Of a stretch of DNA of 64,000 bases, positions 50,962 through 61,801 are shown piece by piece. This DNA comes from Pseudomonas sp. 8O (lineage in GTDB: Bacteria; Pseudomonadota; Gammaproteobacteria; Pseudomonadales; Pseudomonadaceae). Below the pieces are notes generated by a model. That model was not told the DNA's origin. It made no database searches and saw only the letters and a program-made list of their open reading frames with translations. Where the stretch lies: NCBI RefSeq assembly GCF_902506495.1, contig NZ_LR733264.1:558001-622000 (forward strand), written 5' to 3'. The position numbers and the translations under genes were made by a program. Each line of letters starts with the position of its first letter. Position 1 is the stretch's first letter.

Positions 50962-51666
50962 TCACGCCGCCACGGCCACCAGGCTCAGCACCTTGTTATC
51001 GAACAGCACGAACTGGCCATCCAGCTCGGCGCCCTCGCGCCAATCGGGATGCAGGTCGATCAGCAGGCGCAGGCGCGCGCTGTCGTGGTCGATCTCCAGC
51101 AACTCGGCGTCATGGAAATAGAAGCGCGACAGGGTCAGCGGGTAGAGCGCCTTGAACAGGCTTTCCTTGAGCGAGAAAGTCAGGCTGATGCGCGCGGCGC
51201 GGGTCTCGTCGTCCAGGTCCGACAGGCGCTGCAGTTCGGCTGGAGTGAGGATTTCGCTCTGAAGGCGCTGGGCGCGCTCGGCCGGCAGCAGGCGCTCGAC
51301 GTCCAGGCCCAGGGCGCGCCATCGATGGTCAGGCGCGACCAGTGCAGCCGCCCAGTTGTCGCCGTGGGTGATGGATCCGACCACGCCACTGGGCCATTGC
51401 GGCGCGCGGTCTTCGCCGACTGCCGGAACACTGGCTTGGCCGGTCACGCGGCGCAGCGCTTCGCGGGCGCACAGCCGCCCGGCCAGGTATTCGGCCTGCC
51501 GCTTGGCCACGCCGCGCACCGGGGCGATGGCGCAGCGCGCGAAGTCATCCTCTGTGAGCAGGGCCGGGTCGAAGTGCGTGCTGATCAGCTGCGCGCCGGC
51601 AAGCGCATTTGGCAGCGGGTTGTGCGTGTCGAGAGGGCTGCAGCAGGCGGGGTGGTGAGCGTTCAT
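50962..51666 (-). CDS. pcpS: 4'-phosphopantetheinyl transferase (PcpS/EntD type)
   Basis: 234 residues. Sfp-family motifs: KRQAEYLAGRLCAREALRRV, VVGSITHGDNWAAALV, ALGLDVE (Mg2+ Asp/Glu) and FSLKESLFKALYP. It moves the phosphopantetheine arm from CoA to acyl- and peptidyl-carrier proteins. The single broad-specificity PPTase in Pseudomonas is PcpS, which fits its place near the nrd and two-component genes. The start at 51666 begins a slightly Cys-rich tail. Confidence 0.9.
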   Translation of the reverse strand: MNAHHPACCSPLDTHNPLPNALAGAQLISTHFDPALLTEDDFARCAIAPVRGVAKRQAEYLAGRLCAREALRRVTGQASVPAVGEDRAPQWPSGVVGSITHGDNWAAALVAPDHRWRALGLDVERLLPAERAQRLQSEILTPAELQRLSDLDDETRAARISLTFSLKESLFKALYPLTLSRFYFHDAELLEIDHDSARLRLLIDLHPDWREGAELDGQFVLFDNKVLSLVAVAA

Positions 51667-51711
51667 GGGCGCGATTGTGCCGCGCGGCGGACCGTGCAGT
51701 CATCCGCCGTT

Positions 51712-51725
51712 TACATTTCTTTGCA
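51712..51725 (+). promoter_or_regulatory. RstA-box-like sequence
   Basis: TACATTTCTTTGCA agrees at 10 of 12 fixed positions with the E. coli RstA box TACATNTNGTTACA (recalled consensus). It lies just before the candidate sRNA and beside pcpS. Highly tentative. Confidence 0.3.
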
Positions 51726-51779
51726 GCCAGGTAACAAAGCTAAACGGACGCTTGCCCTGGCTTTTGTCAGACTGCGCTG

Positions 51780-51880
51780 GCATTCCCCAGGGAATGCAGG
51801 TGAGGTTGTAGTCAGTGCGAAGGCACTGACGTTTTCTCCGAGTTCGAGAACGGTAGCCCGATTGGGCTACCGTTTTTTTT
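51780..51880 (+). ncRNA. Candidate small RNA with four stem-loops
   Basis: Four hairpins in 100 nt: GCATTCCC-CA-GGGAATGC (51780-51797), GTCAGTGC-GAAG-GCACTGAC (51811-51830), TTCTC...GAGAA (51834-51850) and the strong terminator CGGTAGCCC-GATT-GGGCTACCG followed by eight T (51851-51880). No ORF. A CAGGGA loop in the first hairpin resembles an RsmA/CsrA GGA site. The exact 5' end and promoter are unproven. Not a recognised RNA family from memory. Confidence 0.6.
51851..51880 (+). terminator. Rho-independent terminator of the candidate sRNA
   Basis: Nine-bp stem CGGTAGCCC/GGGCTACCG with TTTTTTTT. No open reading frame precedes it, which is why a non-coding transcript is inferred. Confidence 0.85.
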
Positions 51881-51946
51881 CGTCTCTCATTTGCTGCTGT
51901 GGCAAAAGGCCTGGTGAGCAGTCGATGTCTGAGGTGTCACCAGTTC

Positions 51947-52156
51947 GTAGGAGCCGGCTTGCCGGCGATAGCTGCGCTGATGTACGGGATCGCCGGCAAG
52001 CCGGCTCCTACAGCATCCTTTGTCTGGCGGCGCGGTACACCGAGGATTCGGCGGCATTGTGGTGCACGGCGCACCCTACGCAATGCCGAAATGCGAGGGT
52101 GGATCACGCATCACCGATCCACCGCTTTGGTGGATGTAAAAAGCGACATCCACCCT
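51947..52156. repeat. REP palindrome and clustered REP units before the MFS-PlsC gene
   Basis: GTAGGAGCCGGCTTGCCGGC...GCCGGCTCCTAC (51947-52011), then GTGCACGGCGCACCCTAC (52061-52081) and GGTGGATG...CATCCACCCTAC (52117-52156). A BIME-type cluster. Confidence 0.8.
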
Positions 52157-52279
52157 ACGCGACCCTCCCGGCCCTTCGTGTGATCGCCAAGGCGTTCGCA
52201 TTTGCCCTGTGGCTTTCTTGGGGGGATTTGCAGTCAAATGCCTGTGCGGGCAAATCTACCCCCGCGAGGACCATGGACG

Positions 52280-54154
52280 ATGACCCAACAATCGCAGTTC
52301 GCCCTGCTCGGCAAGAAGCGTTTTCTGCCGTTTTTCGTGACGCAATTGCTCGGCGCCTTCAATGACAACATCTTCAAGCAGTCGCTGATTCTCGCCATCC
52401 TCTTCAAGCTCAACACGGGCGCCGACCGCGATCTGCTGGTCAATCTCTGCGCCTTGCTGTTCATCCTGCCGTTCTTTCTGTTCTCCGCCCTCGGCGGGCA
52501 GTTTGGCGAGAAGTTCGCCAAGGACGCGCTGATCCGCAAGATCAAGTTCGCCGAGATCGGCATCATGCTCGTCGGCGCTGCCGGAGTGCTGCTGGACAAC
52601 CTGCCGTTGATGCTCGCCGTGCTGTTCGCCATGGGCACGCAGTCGGCGCTGTTCGGCCCGGTGAAGTATTCGATTCTGCCGCAGCACCTGAAGGAAGAGG
52701 AGCTGGTGGGCGGCAACGCGCTGGTGGAAATGGGCACCTTCCTGGCGATTCTGGCTGGCACCATCGGCGCCGGCATCATGATGGCCAGCAGCAGTTATGC
52801 GCCCATCGTCGCCGGTTCGGTAGTCGGTGTGGCGCTGCTCGGTTACCTGGCCAGCCAGGGCATTCCGCGTGCGGCGGCGGCGATGCCGACGCTGCCGCTG
52901 GACTGGAACATCTTCCGTCAGTCCTGGGTGATCATGAAGCTCGGCCTGGGCCAGCGTAAGGCGGTGTCGCGCTCGCTGGTGGGCAACTCCTGGTTCTGGT
53001 TTCTCGGCGCGATCTACCTGACGCAGATCCCGGCTTATGCCAAGGAGTGGCTGTACGGCGACGAGAGCGTGGTGACGCTGATCCTCACTGTGTTCTCGCT
53101 GGGGATCGGCCTGGGCTCGATGCTCTGCGAACGCATGAGCGGGCACAAGGTGGAGATCGGCCTGGTACCGTTCGGCTCCATCGGCCTGACCCTGTTCGGC
53201 ATGTTGCTGTGGTGGTTCTCTGGTGGTTTCCCGCAGGGCGCCGCGCCGCATGACTGGCTGGCGCTGCTGGGCTACGGCCAGGCCTGGTGGATTCTCGGCT
53301 GCATCCTCGGCATCGGTCTGTTCGGTGGCTTCTATATCGTGCCGCTGTATGCGCTGATCCAGTCGCGCACCGCCGAGCATGAGCGGGCGCGGGTGATCGC
53401 GGCCAACAACATCCTCAATGCGCTGTTCATGGTGGCCTCGGCCATCGTTGCGATCCTGTTCCTGAGCGTCGCCGGGCTGTCGATTCCGCAGCTGTTTCTG
53501 GCCATCTCGCTGATGAACATCGCGGTCAACAGCTACATCTTCAAGATCGTCCCCGAATTCAGCATGCGCTTTCTCATCTGGCTGCTGGGGCATTCGATGT
53601 ACCGGGTCGAGCACAAGGGCCTGGACGCAATTCCCGACGAGGGGCCGGCGGTGCTGGTATGCAACCATGTGTCGTTCGTCGATGCGCTGCTGATCGGTGG
53701 CGCGGTACGGCGGCCGGTGCGCTTCGTCATGTACTACAAGATCTACGACCTGCCGGTGCTCAATTTCATCTTCCGCACCGCCGGTACCGTGCCGATCGCC
53801 GGGCGCAACGAGGATCTGCTGATCTACGACGCGGCGTTCAGGAAGATCGCCGAGTACCTGCGCAACGGCGAGCTGGTGTGCATCTTCCCCGAAGGCAAGC
53901 TGACCGCTGATGGTGAGATCGATGAGTTCAGGTCGGGTGTCGAGCGCATTCTCGAAGAGAACCCGGTGCCGGTGATCCCCATGGCGTTGCAGGGCTTGTG
54001 GGGCAGCTTCTTCAGTCGCGATCCGCACAAGGGCATCTTCAAGCGCCTGTGGTCGCGGGTGTGCCTGGTGGCCGGTACTCCGGTTGCGCCGGAGCAGGCC
54101 AAACGTGAGGCGCTGCAGGCGCAAGTGGCGGCCTTGCGTGGGGATTGGCGATAG
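52280..54154 (+). CDS. MFS transporter fused to PlsC acyltransferase
   Basis: 624 residues. The N-terminal 12-helix MFS half (LLGAFNDNIFKQSLILAILF, FFLFSALGGQFGEKFAKDAL, SALFGPVKYSILPQHLKEEE) resembles the lysophospholipid flippase LplT. The C-terminal PlsC part (about 440-620) has the H-x4-D motif (NHVSFVDALL), a GTVPIAGRNED block and FPEGKLTADGEI. In E. coli the partner of LplT is Aas, with an extra acyl-ACP synthetase domain that is absent here. The protein could take up lysophospholipid and reacylate it with acyl from ACP or CoA. ATG at 52280 follows GAGGA. Confidence 0.85.
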   Translation: MTQQSQFALLGKKRFLPFFVTQLLGAFNDNIFKQSLILAILFKLNTGADRDLLVNLCALLFILPFFLFSALGGQFGEKFAKDALIRKIKFAEIGIMLVGAAGVLLDNLPLMLAVLFAMGTQSALFGPVKYSILPQHLKEEELVGGNALVEMGTFLAILAGTIGAGIMMASSSYAPIVAGSVVGVALLGYLASQGIPRAAAAMPTLPLDWNIFRQSWVIMKLGLGQRKAVSRSLVGNSWFWFLGAIYLTQIPAYAKEWLYGDESVVTLILTVFSLGIGLGSMLCERMSGHKVEIGLVPFGSIGLTLFGMLLWWFSGGFPQGAAPHDWLALLGYGQAWWILGCILGIGLFGGFYIVPLYALIQSRTAEHERARVIAANNILNALFMVASAIVAILFLSVAGLSIPQLFLAISLMNIAVNSYIFKIVPEFSMRFLIWLLGHSMYRVEHKGLDAIPDEGPAVLVCNHVSFVDALLIGGAVRRPVRFVMYYKIYDLPVLNFIFRTAGTVPIAGRNEDLLIYDAAFRKIAEYLRNGELVCIFPEGKLTADGEIDEFRSGVERILEENPVPVIPMALQGLWGSFFSRDPHKGIFKRLWSRVCLVAGTPVAPEQAKREALQAQVAALRGDWR

Positions 54155-54230
54155 CGAACTGTAGTGTGGGAGGGGCTTCAGCCGCGATTCGCCGCTAAAG
54201 CGCCTCCCACGAAGCTGGATTCCGGCTTTT

Positions 54231-54545
54231 TCAGTGGCTCATCTTGAGACCGATCAAGCCGCAGACGATCAGCGCCACGCTGGCCAGGCGCAGCAGCGCC
54301 ATGGATTCGCCGAACAGGATGATGCCGGCTATCACCGTGCCCACGGCGCCGACGCCGGTCCAGATGGCGTAGGCGGTGCCCAGCGGCAATTCCTTCATGG
54401 CCAGGCCCAGCAGGCCCAGGCTGACCAGCATGGCGCAGACGGTGAGCAGAGTGGGCAGCGGGCGGGTGAAGCCTTCGGTGTATTTCAGGCCGATGGCCCA
54501 GCCGACCTCGAACAGGCCGGCGAGAAACAGAATGATCCAGGACAT
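54231..54545 (-). CDS. gdx: SMR-family guanidinium exporter Gdx (SugE)
   Basis: 104 residues, four transmembrane helices, with the SugE/Gdx form [20 protein letters not shown] and [20 protein letters not shown]. The membrane Glu near position 13 is the substrate-proton site of SMR proteins. Gdx proteins export guanidinium in exchange for protons. A guanidine-II riboswitch lies directly upstream, which is strong independent evidence for substrate. ATG at 54545 follows GGAGG. Older annotations call it a quaternary ammonium resistance protein. Confidence 0.93.
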   Translation of the reverse strand: MSWIILFLAGLFEVGWAIGLKYTEGFTRPLPTLLTVCAMLVSLGLLGLAMKELPLGTAYAIWTGVGAVGTVIAGIILFGESMALLRLASVALIVCGLIGLKMSH

Positions 54546-54567
54546 ATGACCTCCAGTAGGTGCTGAA

Positions 54568-54619
54568 GGGGCCGTCCCCGGATGAGCCACCCTGGCGTCA
54601 GGGTGCGGAGGTCGTCCTC
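54568..54619 (-). promoter_or_regulatory. Guanidine-II (mini-ykkC) riboswitch
   Basis: On the minus strand GAGG-ACGA-CCTC (54619-54608) and GGGG-ACGG-CCCC (54579-54568) form the paired ACGR-loop hairpins that define guanidine-II. The ribosome site GGAGG and ATG of gdx follow 22 nt later. Between them is an unusual third hairpin CACCCTG-ACGC-CAGGGTG (54605-54588). Guanidine should stabilise the hairpins and expose the ribosome site. Confidence 0.88.
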
Positions 54620-54688
54620 GCGTGCGCCATTATTGTGCATATCGGCGCATCCGGGGCAAGGTGCCCCGGATTGGTGCGAGGTGTCCGG

Positions 54689-55636
54689 TCAGTTGGCGCC
54701 TTTCTCCTGCCCCCGGTCCATCCGCCGATAAAGGGTCGCCAGCAGTGGGCCGGACAGGTTGTGCCAGACGCTGAACAGGGCGCTGGGCACGGCGGCTAGC
54801 GGGCTGAAGTGGGCGCTGGCCAGGGCGGCGCCAAGGCCGGAGTTCTGCATGCCGACCTCGATCGACAGCGTCTTGCGCTGCGCCAGCGACATGCCGAACA
54901 GGCGTCCGGCCAGGTAACCCAGGCCCAGGCCGATACCGTTGTGCAGGATCACCACGGCCATGATCAGCAGGCCCGATTCGGCGATCTTGCCCTGGCTGGC
55001 GGCGACCACCGCAGCCACGATGGCGACGATGCTCACCACGGAAATCAGCGGCAGCACCTCGACGGCGGTCTTCACGCGTTCGCCGAGCAGGCGCTGGGCG
55101 ATCAGGCCGAGGGCGATGGGCAGCAGCACCATCTTGAGGATGGAAATGAACATGGCGCTGAACGACACCGGCAGCCATTCCGACGCCAGCAGCCAGATCA
55201 GCGCCGGGGTGACGAGCGGGGCGAGCAGGGTGGTGACGGCGGTGATCGACACCGACAGCGCCAGGTCGCCACGGGCGAACCAGGTGATCACGTTGGAGGC
55301 GGTGCCGCCCGGGCAGCAGCCCACCAGGATCACTCCAACGGCGATTTCCGGCGGCAGGGCAAAGGCCTGACACAGCAGCCAGGCGGTGCAGGGCATGATG
55401 ATGAACTGGGCCAGCACACCAAGCAGCACCGCCAACGGGCGCCGGGCGACTTCCTGGAAGTCCGCACCCTTGAGGGTCAGGCCCATGCCGAACATGATCA
55501 GCCCGAGCAGGGGGACGATCCAGGCAGTCAGCGGCAGGAACCAGCCGGGCTGGAAGAACGCCATGACGGCGAACAGCAACACCCAGATGGCGAAGGTGTT
55601 GCCGATGAAACGGCTGAGGGCAATCAGTGCTTGCAT
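54689..55636 (-). CDS. Bile acid:sodium symporter (BASS)-family transporter
   Basis: 315 residues with ten hydrophobic helices. Signature stretches include LLGLIMFGMGLTLKGADFQE, VILVGCCPGGTASNVITWFA and SIEVGMQNSGLGAALASAHF, the pseudo-symmetric crossover region that binds sodium and an organic anion in ASBT structures. Transported anions in bacteria are mostly unknown. The start at 55636 (MQALIALSRFIGNT) is preferred over a longer frame that reads through REP sequence. Confidence 0.88.
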   Translation of the reverse strand: MQALIALSRFIGNTFAIWVLLFAVMAFFQPGWFLPLTAWIVPLLGLIMFGMGLTLKGADFQEVARRPLAVLLGVLAQFIIMPCTAWLLCQAFALPPEIAVGVILVGCCPGGTASNVITWFARGDLALSVSITAVTTLLAPLVTPALIWLLASEWLPVSFSAMFISILKMVLLPIALGLIAQRLLGERVKTAVEVLPLISVVSIVAIVAAVVAASQGKIAESGLLIMAVVILHNGIGLGLGYLAGRLFGMSLAQRKTLSIEVGMQNSGLGAALASAHFSPLAAVPSALFSVWHNLSGPLLATLYRRMDRGQEKGAN

Positions 55637-55702
55637 GGCGGATTTCCTGGCAGGTTCGGAAAAGCCGGCAAGCCTACCAGAAGTGTCCAGCGCACCAGAA
55701 CT

Positions 55703-55776
55703 GCAGGAGCCGGCTTGCCGGCGATGCTTTTCCAAGGAGTGTCGATAGAACCGATCGCCAGCAAGCTGGCTCCTGC
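55703..55776. repeat. REP pair (GCAGGAGCCGGCTTGCCGGC / GCCAGCAAGCTGGCTCCTGC)
   Basis: Two convergent REP arms separated by about 34 bp, in the space between the BASS gene start and the hexR stop. Confidence 0.8.
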
Positions 55777-55783
55777 AAAAGCC

Positions 55784-56653
55784 CTAGAGCGGCTCTTCAT
55801 CCGCCGGGTAACGGCTGGCGCCGAGGCTTTCCTTGATCTTGCGCAGGTGCGGCTGGAAGTCCACGCCACGGCGCAGGGTGACGCCGGTAGCGAGCACGTC
55901 GAGCACGGTGAGCTGGATGATGCGCGAGGTCATCGGCATGTAGATGTCGGTGTCTTCCGGCAGCGGAATGTCCAGGCTCAGGGTGCTGGCCTTGGCCAGG
56001 GGCGAGCCGGCGGCGGTGAGGCCGAGCACCGAGGCGCCGTTCTCGCGGGCCAGGCGCGCCACTTCCACCAATTCGCGGGTGCGCCCGGTGTAGGAAATGA
56101 TCACGAACAGATCACCGGTGTGCGCCACCGAGGCGATCATGCGCTGCATCAGCACGTCGGAATGCGCCGACACTGCCAGGTTGAAGCGAAAGAACTTGTG
56201 CTGCGCGTCCAGCGCCACCGACGCCGAGGCGCCGAGGCCGAAGAAATGGATCTGCCGCGCCTGGATCAGCAGGTCGACGGCGCGGCTGACGTGCTGCGGG
56301 TCGAGGCTCTGGCAGGCGGTGTCCAGCGAGGCGATGGTGCTGCCGAAGATCTTGCGGGTGTAGGCCTCGGGGCCGTCGTCGGCGGACACCGCGCGGCTGA
56401 CGTAGGCGGCGCCGCTGGCCAGGCTCTGCGCCAGTTGCATCTTCAGTTCCGGGTAGCCGTTGGCGCCGAACGAGCGGCAGAAGCGGTTGACCGTCGGCTC
56501 GCTGACGCCTGCGGCCTGGGCCAGTGCGGCGATGCTGAAGCGCGTGGCCTGCTGCGGATCGTGCAGGATCACTTCGGCGACCTTGCGTTCGGCCTTGTTC
56601 AGGTCGTCAAGGCGGCTCTGGATCTGTTCCAGCAAGTTGCGCACACGGTCCAT
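55784..56653 (-). CDS. hexR: HexR, RpiR-family regulator of glucose catabolism
   Basis: 289 residues. An N-terminal HTH_6 ([40 protein letters not shown]) and a C-terminal SIS sugar-phosphate isomerase domain ([40 protein letters not shown]). In Pseudomonas, HexR represses zwf-pgl-eda and is released by 2-keto-3-deoxy-6-phosphogluconate. Exactly that operon diverges from it here, with a TGTTGT-N7-ACAACA operator in between. Confidence 0.95.
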   Translation of the reverse strand: MDRVRNLLEQIQSRLDDLNKAERKVAEVILHDPQQATRFSIAALAQAAGVSEPTVNRFCRSFGANGYPELKMQLAQSLASGAAYVSRAVSADDGPEAYTRKIFGSTIASLDTACQSLDPQHVSRAVDLLIQARQIHFFGLGASASVALDAQHKFFRFNLAVSAHSDVLMQRMIASVAHTGDLFVIISYTGRTRELVEVARLARENGASVLGLTAAGSPLAKASTLSLDIPLPEDTDIYMPMTSRIIQLTVLDVLATGVTLRRGVDFQPHLRKIKESLGASRYPADEEPL

Positions 56654-56773
56654 AAGGGCTCCTAAACAGGCGGTTGAACGGGCTTGGCGACAGGCGATGG
56701 GCGGTAAGACAACCGGCCTATCCTACTGATGCCGCCCCAAGGTCACCACTGACTTATCGGATGTCGTGAATAA

Positions 56774-56792
56774 TGTTGTTGCTATCACAACA
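56774..56792. promoter_or_regulatory. HexR operator in the hexR-zwf intergenic region
   Basis: TGTTGTTGCTATCACAACA = TGTTGT-N7-ACAACA, agreeing with the published TTGT-N7/8-ACAA HexR site. It lies about 65 bp before zwf and 120 bp before hexR. Confidence 0.85.
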
Positions 56793-56856
56793 TTTTTCCT
56801 TGATAAAAGCAGTATCACCCGGTATTTCTAGTGCATCTTGATAAAAGAACAAACTC

Positions 56857-58312
<1,456 letters not shown>

Positions 58313-58326
<14 letters not shown>

Positions 58327-59026
58327 ACTGAAACTGCCGCCAGGCGTGCAGGCCTGCCCGCACGCTGGTGCCGAGCAACTGGCCCAGGCATTGGCCGTGC
58401 GCGTGGCCGATGCGCTGCGCCAGGCCATCACCAGTCGCGGCAAGGCCACCCTGGTGGTGTCCGGCGGTCGCAGCCCGGTGCCGTTCTTCGAGGCGCTGGC
58501 GCAGCAGCAGCTGCCCTGGGCGCAGGTGCTGGTCAGCCTGGCCGACGAGCGTTGGGTGCCGGTGAATCACGCGGGCAGTAACGAGGCGCTGGTGCGTCGT
58601 CATCTGCTGCGTGGCCCGGCGGCCGAAGCCCGTTTTCTCAGCCTCTACCAGGTCGCTGGCAACCTCGAACAGGCGGCCGAGCTGGCCGATGCTGCGGTCG
58701 CCGAACTGGTGCCGATCGACGTGCTGGTACTGGGCATGGGCGACGACGGTCATACCGCGTCGCTGTTCCCGCATAGCCCCAATCTGCACCAGGCACTGCA
58801 GCCGGACTGTGCGCGCCGCGTGCTGCCGATGCTCGCCCCGAGCGAGCCGGCGCAACGCCTGACCCTGACCCTGCCGGTGCTGGCCAGCGCACGGCTGCCG
58901 CTGCTGGCGATCCAGGGCCAGGCGAAACTGAACACCCTGAGCGCGGCGCTGATGCCGGGTGAGACCGCCCAACTGCCGATCCGCGCGTTCCTCAATTCTC
59001 CTCTTGAAATCCATTGGTGCTCCTGA
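58313..59026 (+). CDS. pgl: 6-phosphogluconolactonase (Pgl)
   Basis: 237 residues. [14 protein letters not shown] (sugar phosphate loop), [20 protein letters not shown] and [20 protein letters not shown] are the DevB/SOL-type Pgl motifs. It hydrolyses 6-phosphogluconolactone. ATG at 58313 lies inside the end of zwf, with AGGAG upstream, so expression is coupled. Confidence 0.95.
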
Positions 59027-59027
59027 C

Positions 59028-59699
59028 ATGACCAGCCTCGACCCAAGCCAGCGTGTGCGCATGGCCGACAAAATCGCCGAGATCGACCGCATCTGCGCGC
59101 AGGCGCGGATCATGCCGGTGATCACCATCGCCCGTGAGGCGGATATCCTGCCGCTGGCCGATGCGCTTGCCGCTGGCGGCCTGCGCGTGCTGGAGGTGAC
59201 TCTGCGCTCGGAGCATGGCCTGGAGGCGATTCGTCGCCTGCGTGCCGAGCGTCCCGAGCTCTGCGTTGGCGCTGGTACCGTATTGGATGAAGACATGCTT
59301 GCCGCAGCGACCGCTGCCGGTGCGCAGTTCATCGTCACGCCGGGCAGCACGCGCGAGCTGTTGCTGGCCGCGCTGGACAACCCGCTGCCGCTGCTGCCTG
59401 GTGTGAGCAGCGCGTCGGAGCTGATGGTCGGCTACGCCCTGGGTTATCGCCGCTTCAAGCTGTTCCCGGCTGAGGTCTGTGGCGGTGTCGCGGCGCTCAA
59501 GGCGCTGGCCGGGCCTTTCGGCGGGGTGCGCTTCTGCCCGACCGGCGGTATCACCCCGGACAACCTGCAGCGCTACATGGCGCAGCCCAATGTCATGTGC
59601 GTGGGCGGCACCTGGATGTTCCAGCGCGAGTGGGTGGAAAACAGCGATTGGGCACGCATCCAGCAATGCAGCGTCGAGGCGCTGCAGTTGCTTGGTTGA
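59028..59699 (+). CDS. eda: KDPG/KHG aldolase (Eda)
   Basis: 223 residues. ARIMPVITIAREADILPLAD, LEVTLRSEHGLEAIRRL with the catalytic Glu, VGAGTVLDED, and RRFKLFPAEVCGGVAALKAL with the Schiff-base Lys are class I aldolase marks. It splits 2-keto-3-deoxy-6-phosphogluconate into pyruvate and glyceraldehyde 3-phosphate. It follows pgl by one base. The hairpin GCGCCGCC/GGCGGCGC at 59710-59731 is a possible end of the transcript. Confidence 0.96.
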   Translation: MTSLDPSQRVRMADKIAEIDRICAQARIMPVITIAREADILPLADALAAGGLRVLEVTLRSEHGLEAIRRLRAERPELCVGAGTVLDEDMLAAATAAGAQFIVTPGSTRELLLAALDNPLPLLPGVSSASELMVGYALGYRRFKLFPAEVCGGVAALKALAGPFGGVRFCPTGGITPDNLQRYMAQPNVMCVGGTWMFQREWVENSDWARIQQCSVEALQLLG

Positions 59700-59864
59700 T
59701 GCGCGCGTAGCGCCGCCAACGCTGGCGGCGCCGTTGCATAATGCCGCAGTCGCTTAAAATCTGTGCCGTCGTGGTCGCCTGGTACGTCAGCTGATCCCTC
59801 GTGCTGGCTTCAACAAAAACAATTCTCCAGCGAAACCTGAAACATCCGCAGTCGGAGAATTGTC

Positions 59865-61787
59865 ATGAACACCTGGTTCGCTAATCTCAGCGTTACCCGC
59901 AAACTCGCGCTCGGCTTCGGCCTGGTGCTGGTGCTTACCCTGGCTCTGGCCTGGACCGCCTGGAGCGGCCTGGGCAGTGTGATCCAGCGCAGCACCTGGA
60001 TGAGCGAGATCACCCAACTCAATGCAACGCTGACCAACCTGCGTATCGCCCGCCTGCAGTTCATGCTGGCAAAGGGCGACGCAGCCAGTACCGAACGTCT
60101 GCTGACCAACCTGAACATCTATCTCGAGCAGCAGAAGAAGCTGCTGGGGACCTTCACCAATCCGGTCAACGTCAAGCTGCTGCAAGAGCAGTACCGCTAC
60201 AACCAGGACTACCAGCGTTCACTGGCGGGTATGCGCGCAGCCTACACGGCCGTCGGGCAGGCACGTGGCCAGATCCTTAACGAAGACCAGCAACTGGGCG
60301 AGCTGCTGGGCGCGATGCGGCGCAGCGTGGAGCTGCTGCCGGAATACGACGGTCGTCGCTTCGAGCAACTGCAGGCGCTGACGCTCACTCATGGCGAGCT
60401 GCTGCGTCTGCGTTATCTGCTCGAACGTTATGACAGCGCACCCGATGCACAAACCGAGCAGGCCCTTGCCGAGCGCATAGCCACTGCCCGCAACAGTCTC
60501 AATGCACTGGAGCAGGTTTTCGGTAGCGCCCAGCAGGATGCGGTACGGCGTATTTCCACTGCGCTCGGCCAGTTCGAGCAGACGGTGCAGGCGTTCAAGG
60601 CTGCCACTGCCGCTATCGCCCGTACCCGCCAGGAAATGACCGATCAGCAGGGCGAGATCGTCCGTATCAGCGAGACGCTGTACAGATTCCAGATGGAGCG
60701 CATGGCCATCGAAAGTGCCCAGGCGCGTAGTCTGCAGATTGGTGCCACGCTGCTGGCCCTGCTGTTCGGCGTACTTGCCGCCTGGGTCATCACCCGTCAG
60801 ATCACCCGACCCTTGCAAGATACCCTGGGCGCGGTGCAGCGCATTGCCGACGGTGACTTGACCGCCAGCGTGCGGGTCGACCGCCGCGACGAGATGGGCC
60901 AGCTGCAGCAGGGCATCCAGCACATGGCCACGACCCTGCGCGAGCTGATCGGCGGCATCCGCGACAGCGTTACCCAGATCGCCAGCGCCGCCGAAGAGCT
61001 GTCGGCGGTCACCGAGCAGACCAGCGCTGGCGCCAACAGCCAGAAGAGCGAGACTGACCAGGTGGCCACCGCCATGCATGAGATGTCCGCCACTGTGCAG
61101 GAAGTGGCGCGCAACGCCGAGCAGGCCTCGCAGGCGGCCAACGACGCGGACGGCCAGGCGCGGCTGGGCGACCAGGTGGTAGGCGAGGTGATTTCGCAGA
61201 TCGAGCGTCTGGCTGCCGAAGTGGGGCGTTCTTCCGAGGCCATGACCGGCCTGCAGCAGGAAAGCGACAAGATCGGCAGTGTGATGGACGTGATCAAGTC
61301 GGTGGCCGAGCAGACCAACCTGCTGGCGCTCAACGCCGCCATCGAGGCAGCGCGTGCCGGCGAGGCGGGGCGCGGCTTTGCCGTGGTCGCCGATGAGGTG
61401 CGTGGCCTGGCGCAGCGTACGCAGAAATCCACCGAGGAGATCGAGGCGCTGATCGCCGGCTTGCAGAGCGGCACCCAGCAGGTGGCGGCGGTGATGCGCA
61501 ACAGCCACAAACTCACCGACAGCAGCGTCGAGCTGACGCGCAAGGCCGGCGACTCGCTGGGCAGCATCACCCTTGCGGTGTCCAACATTCAGTCGATGAA
61601 CCAGCAGATCGCCGCCGCTGCAGAAGAGCAGAGCGCCGTGGCCGAAGAAATCAGCCGCAGCATCCTTAGCGTGCGTGATGTCTCCGAGCAGACCGCGACT
61701 GCCAGCGACGAAACGGCCAAATCCTCGGCCGAGCTGGCGCGCCTGGGTGGCCAGCTGCAGTCCATGGTCAGCCGCTTCCGCGTTTGA
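59865..61787 (+). CDS. Methyl-accepting chemotaxis protein with HBM-type sensor
   Basis: 640 residues. Membrane helix 1 (about 13-35), a long helical ligand-binding domain (about 36-285) of two four-helix bundles like McpS (HBM domain), helix 2 (about 288-308), HAMP ([20 protein letters not shown]) and the signalling hairpin ([39 protein letters not shown]). HBM receptors in P. putida sense TCA intermediates. The exact ligand here is inferred. It has no C-terminal CheR-binding pentapeptide, ending RFRV. Confidence 0.92.
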   Translation: MNTWFANLSVTRKLALGFGLVLVLTLALAWTAWSGLGSVIQRSTWMSEITQLNATLTNLRIARLQFMLAKGDAASTERLLTNLNIYLEQQKKLLGTFTNPVNVKLLQEQYRYNQDYQRSLAGMRAAYTAVGQARGQILNEDQQLGELLGAMRRSVELLPEYDGRRFEQLQALTLTHGELLRLRYLLERYDSAPDAQTEQALAERIATARNSLNALEQVFGSAQQDAVRRISTALGQFEQTVQAFKAATAAIARTRQEMTDQQGEIVRISETLYRFQMERMAIESAQARSLQIGATLLALLFGVLAAWVITRQITRPLQDTLGAVQRIADGDLTASVRVDRRDEMGQLQQGIQHMATTLRELIGGIRDSVTQIASAAEELSAVTEQTSAGANSQKSETDQVATAMHEMSATVQEVARNAEQASQAANDADGQARLGDQVVGEVISQIERLAAEVGRSSEAMTGLQQESDKIGSVMDVIKSVAEQTNLLALNAAIEAARAGEAGRGFAVVADEVRGLAQRTQKSTEEIEALIAGLQSGTQQVAAVMRNSHKLTDSSVELTRKAGDSLGSITLAVSNIQSMNQQIAAAAEEQSAVAEEISRSILSVRDVSEQTATASDETAKSSAELARLGGQLQSMVSRFRV

Positions 61788-61801
61788 TTTGAGTTGGAGT
61801 C

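Larger units (their letters stand above)
51667..52279. other. 613-bp region: candidate sRNA and REP elements
   Basis: Holds an RstA-like box (51712-51725), a candidate small RNA (51780-51880), REP palindromes (51947-52011) and a REP cluster to 52156. No protein-coding frame is supported. Confidence 0.6.

Noticed and set aside
52256..54124. A 622-codon minus-strand frame antisense to the MFS-PlsC gene
   Set aside because: A composition artefact of GC-rich coding DNA (His/Gln/Arg-rich product).
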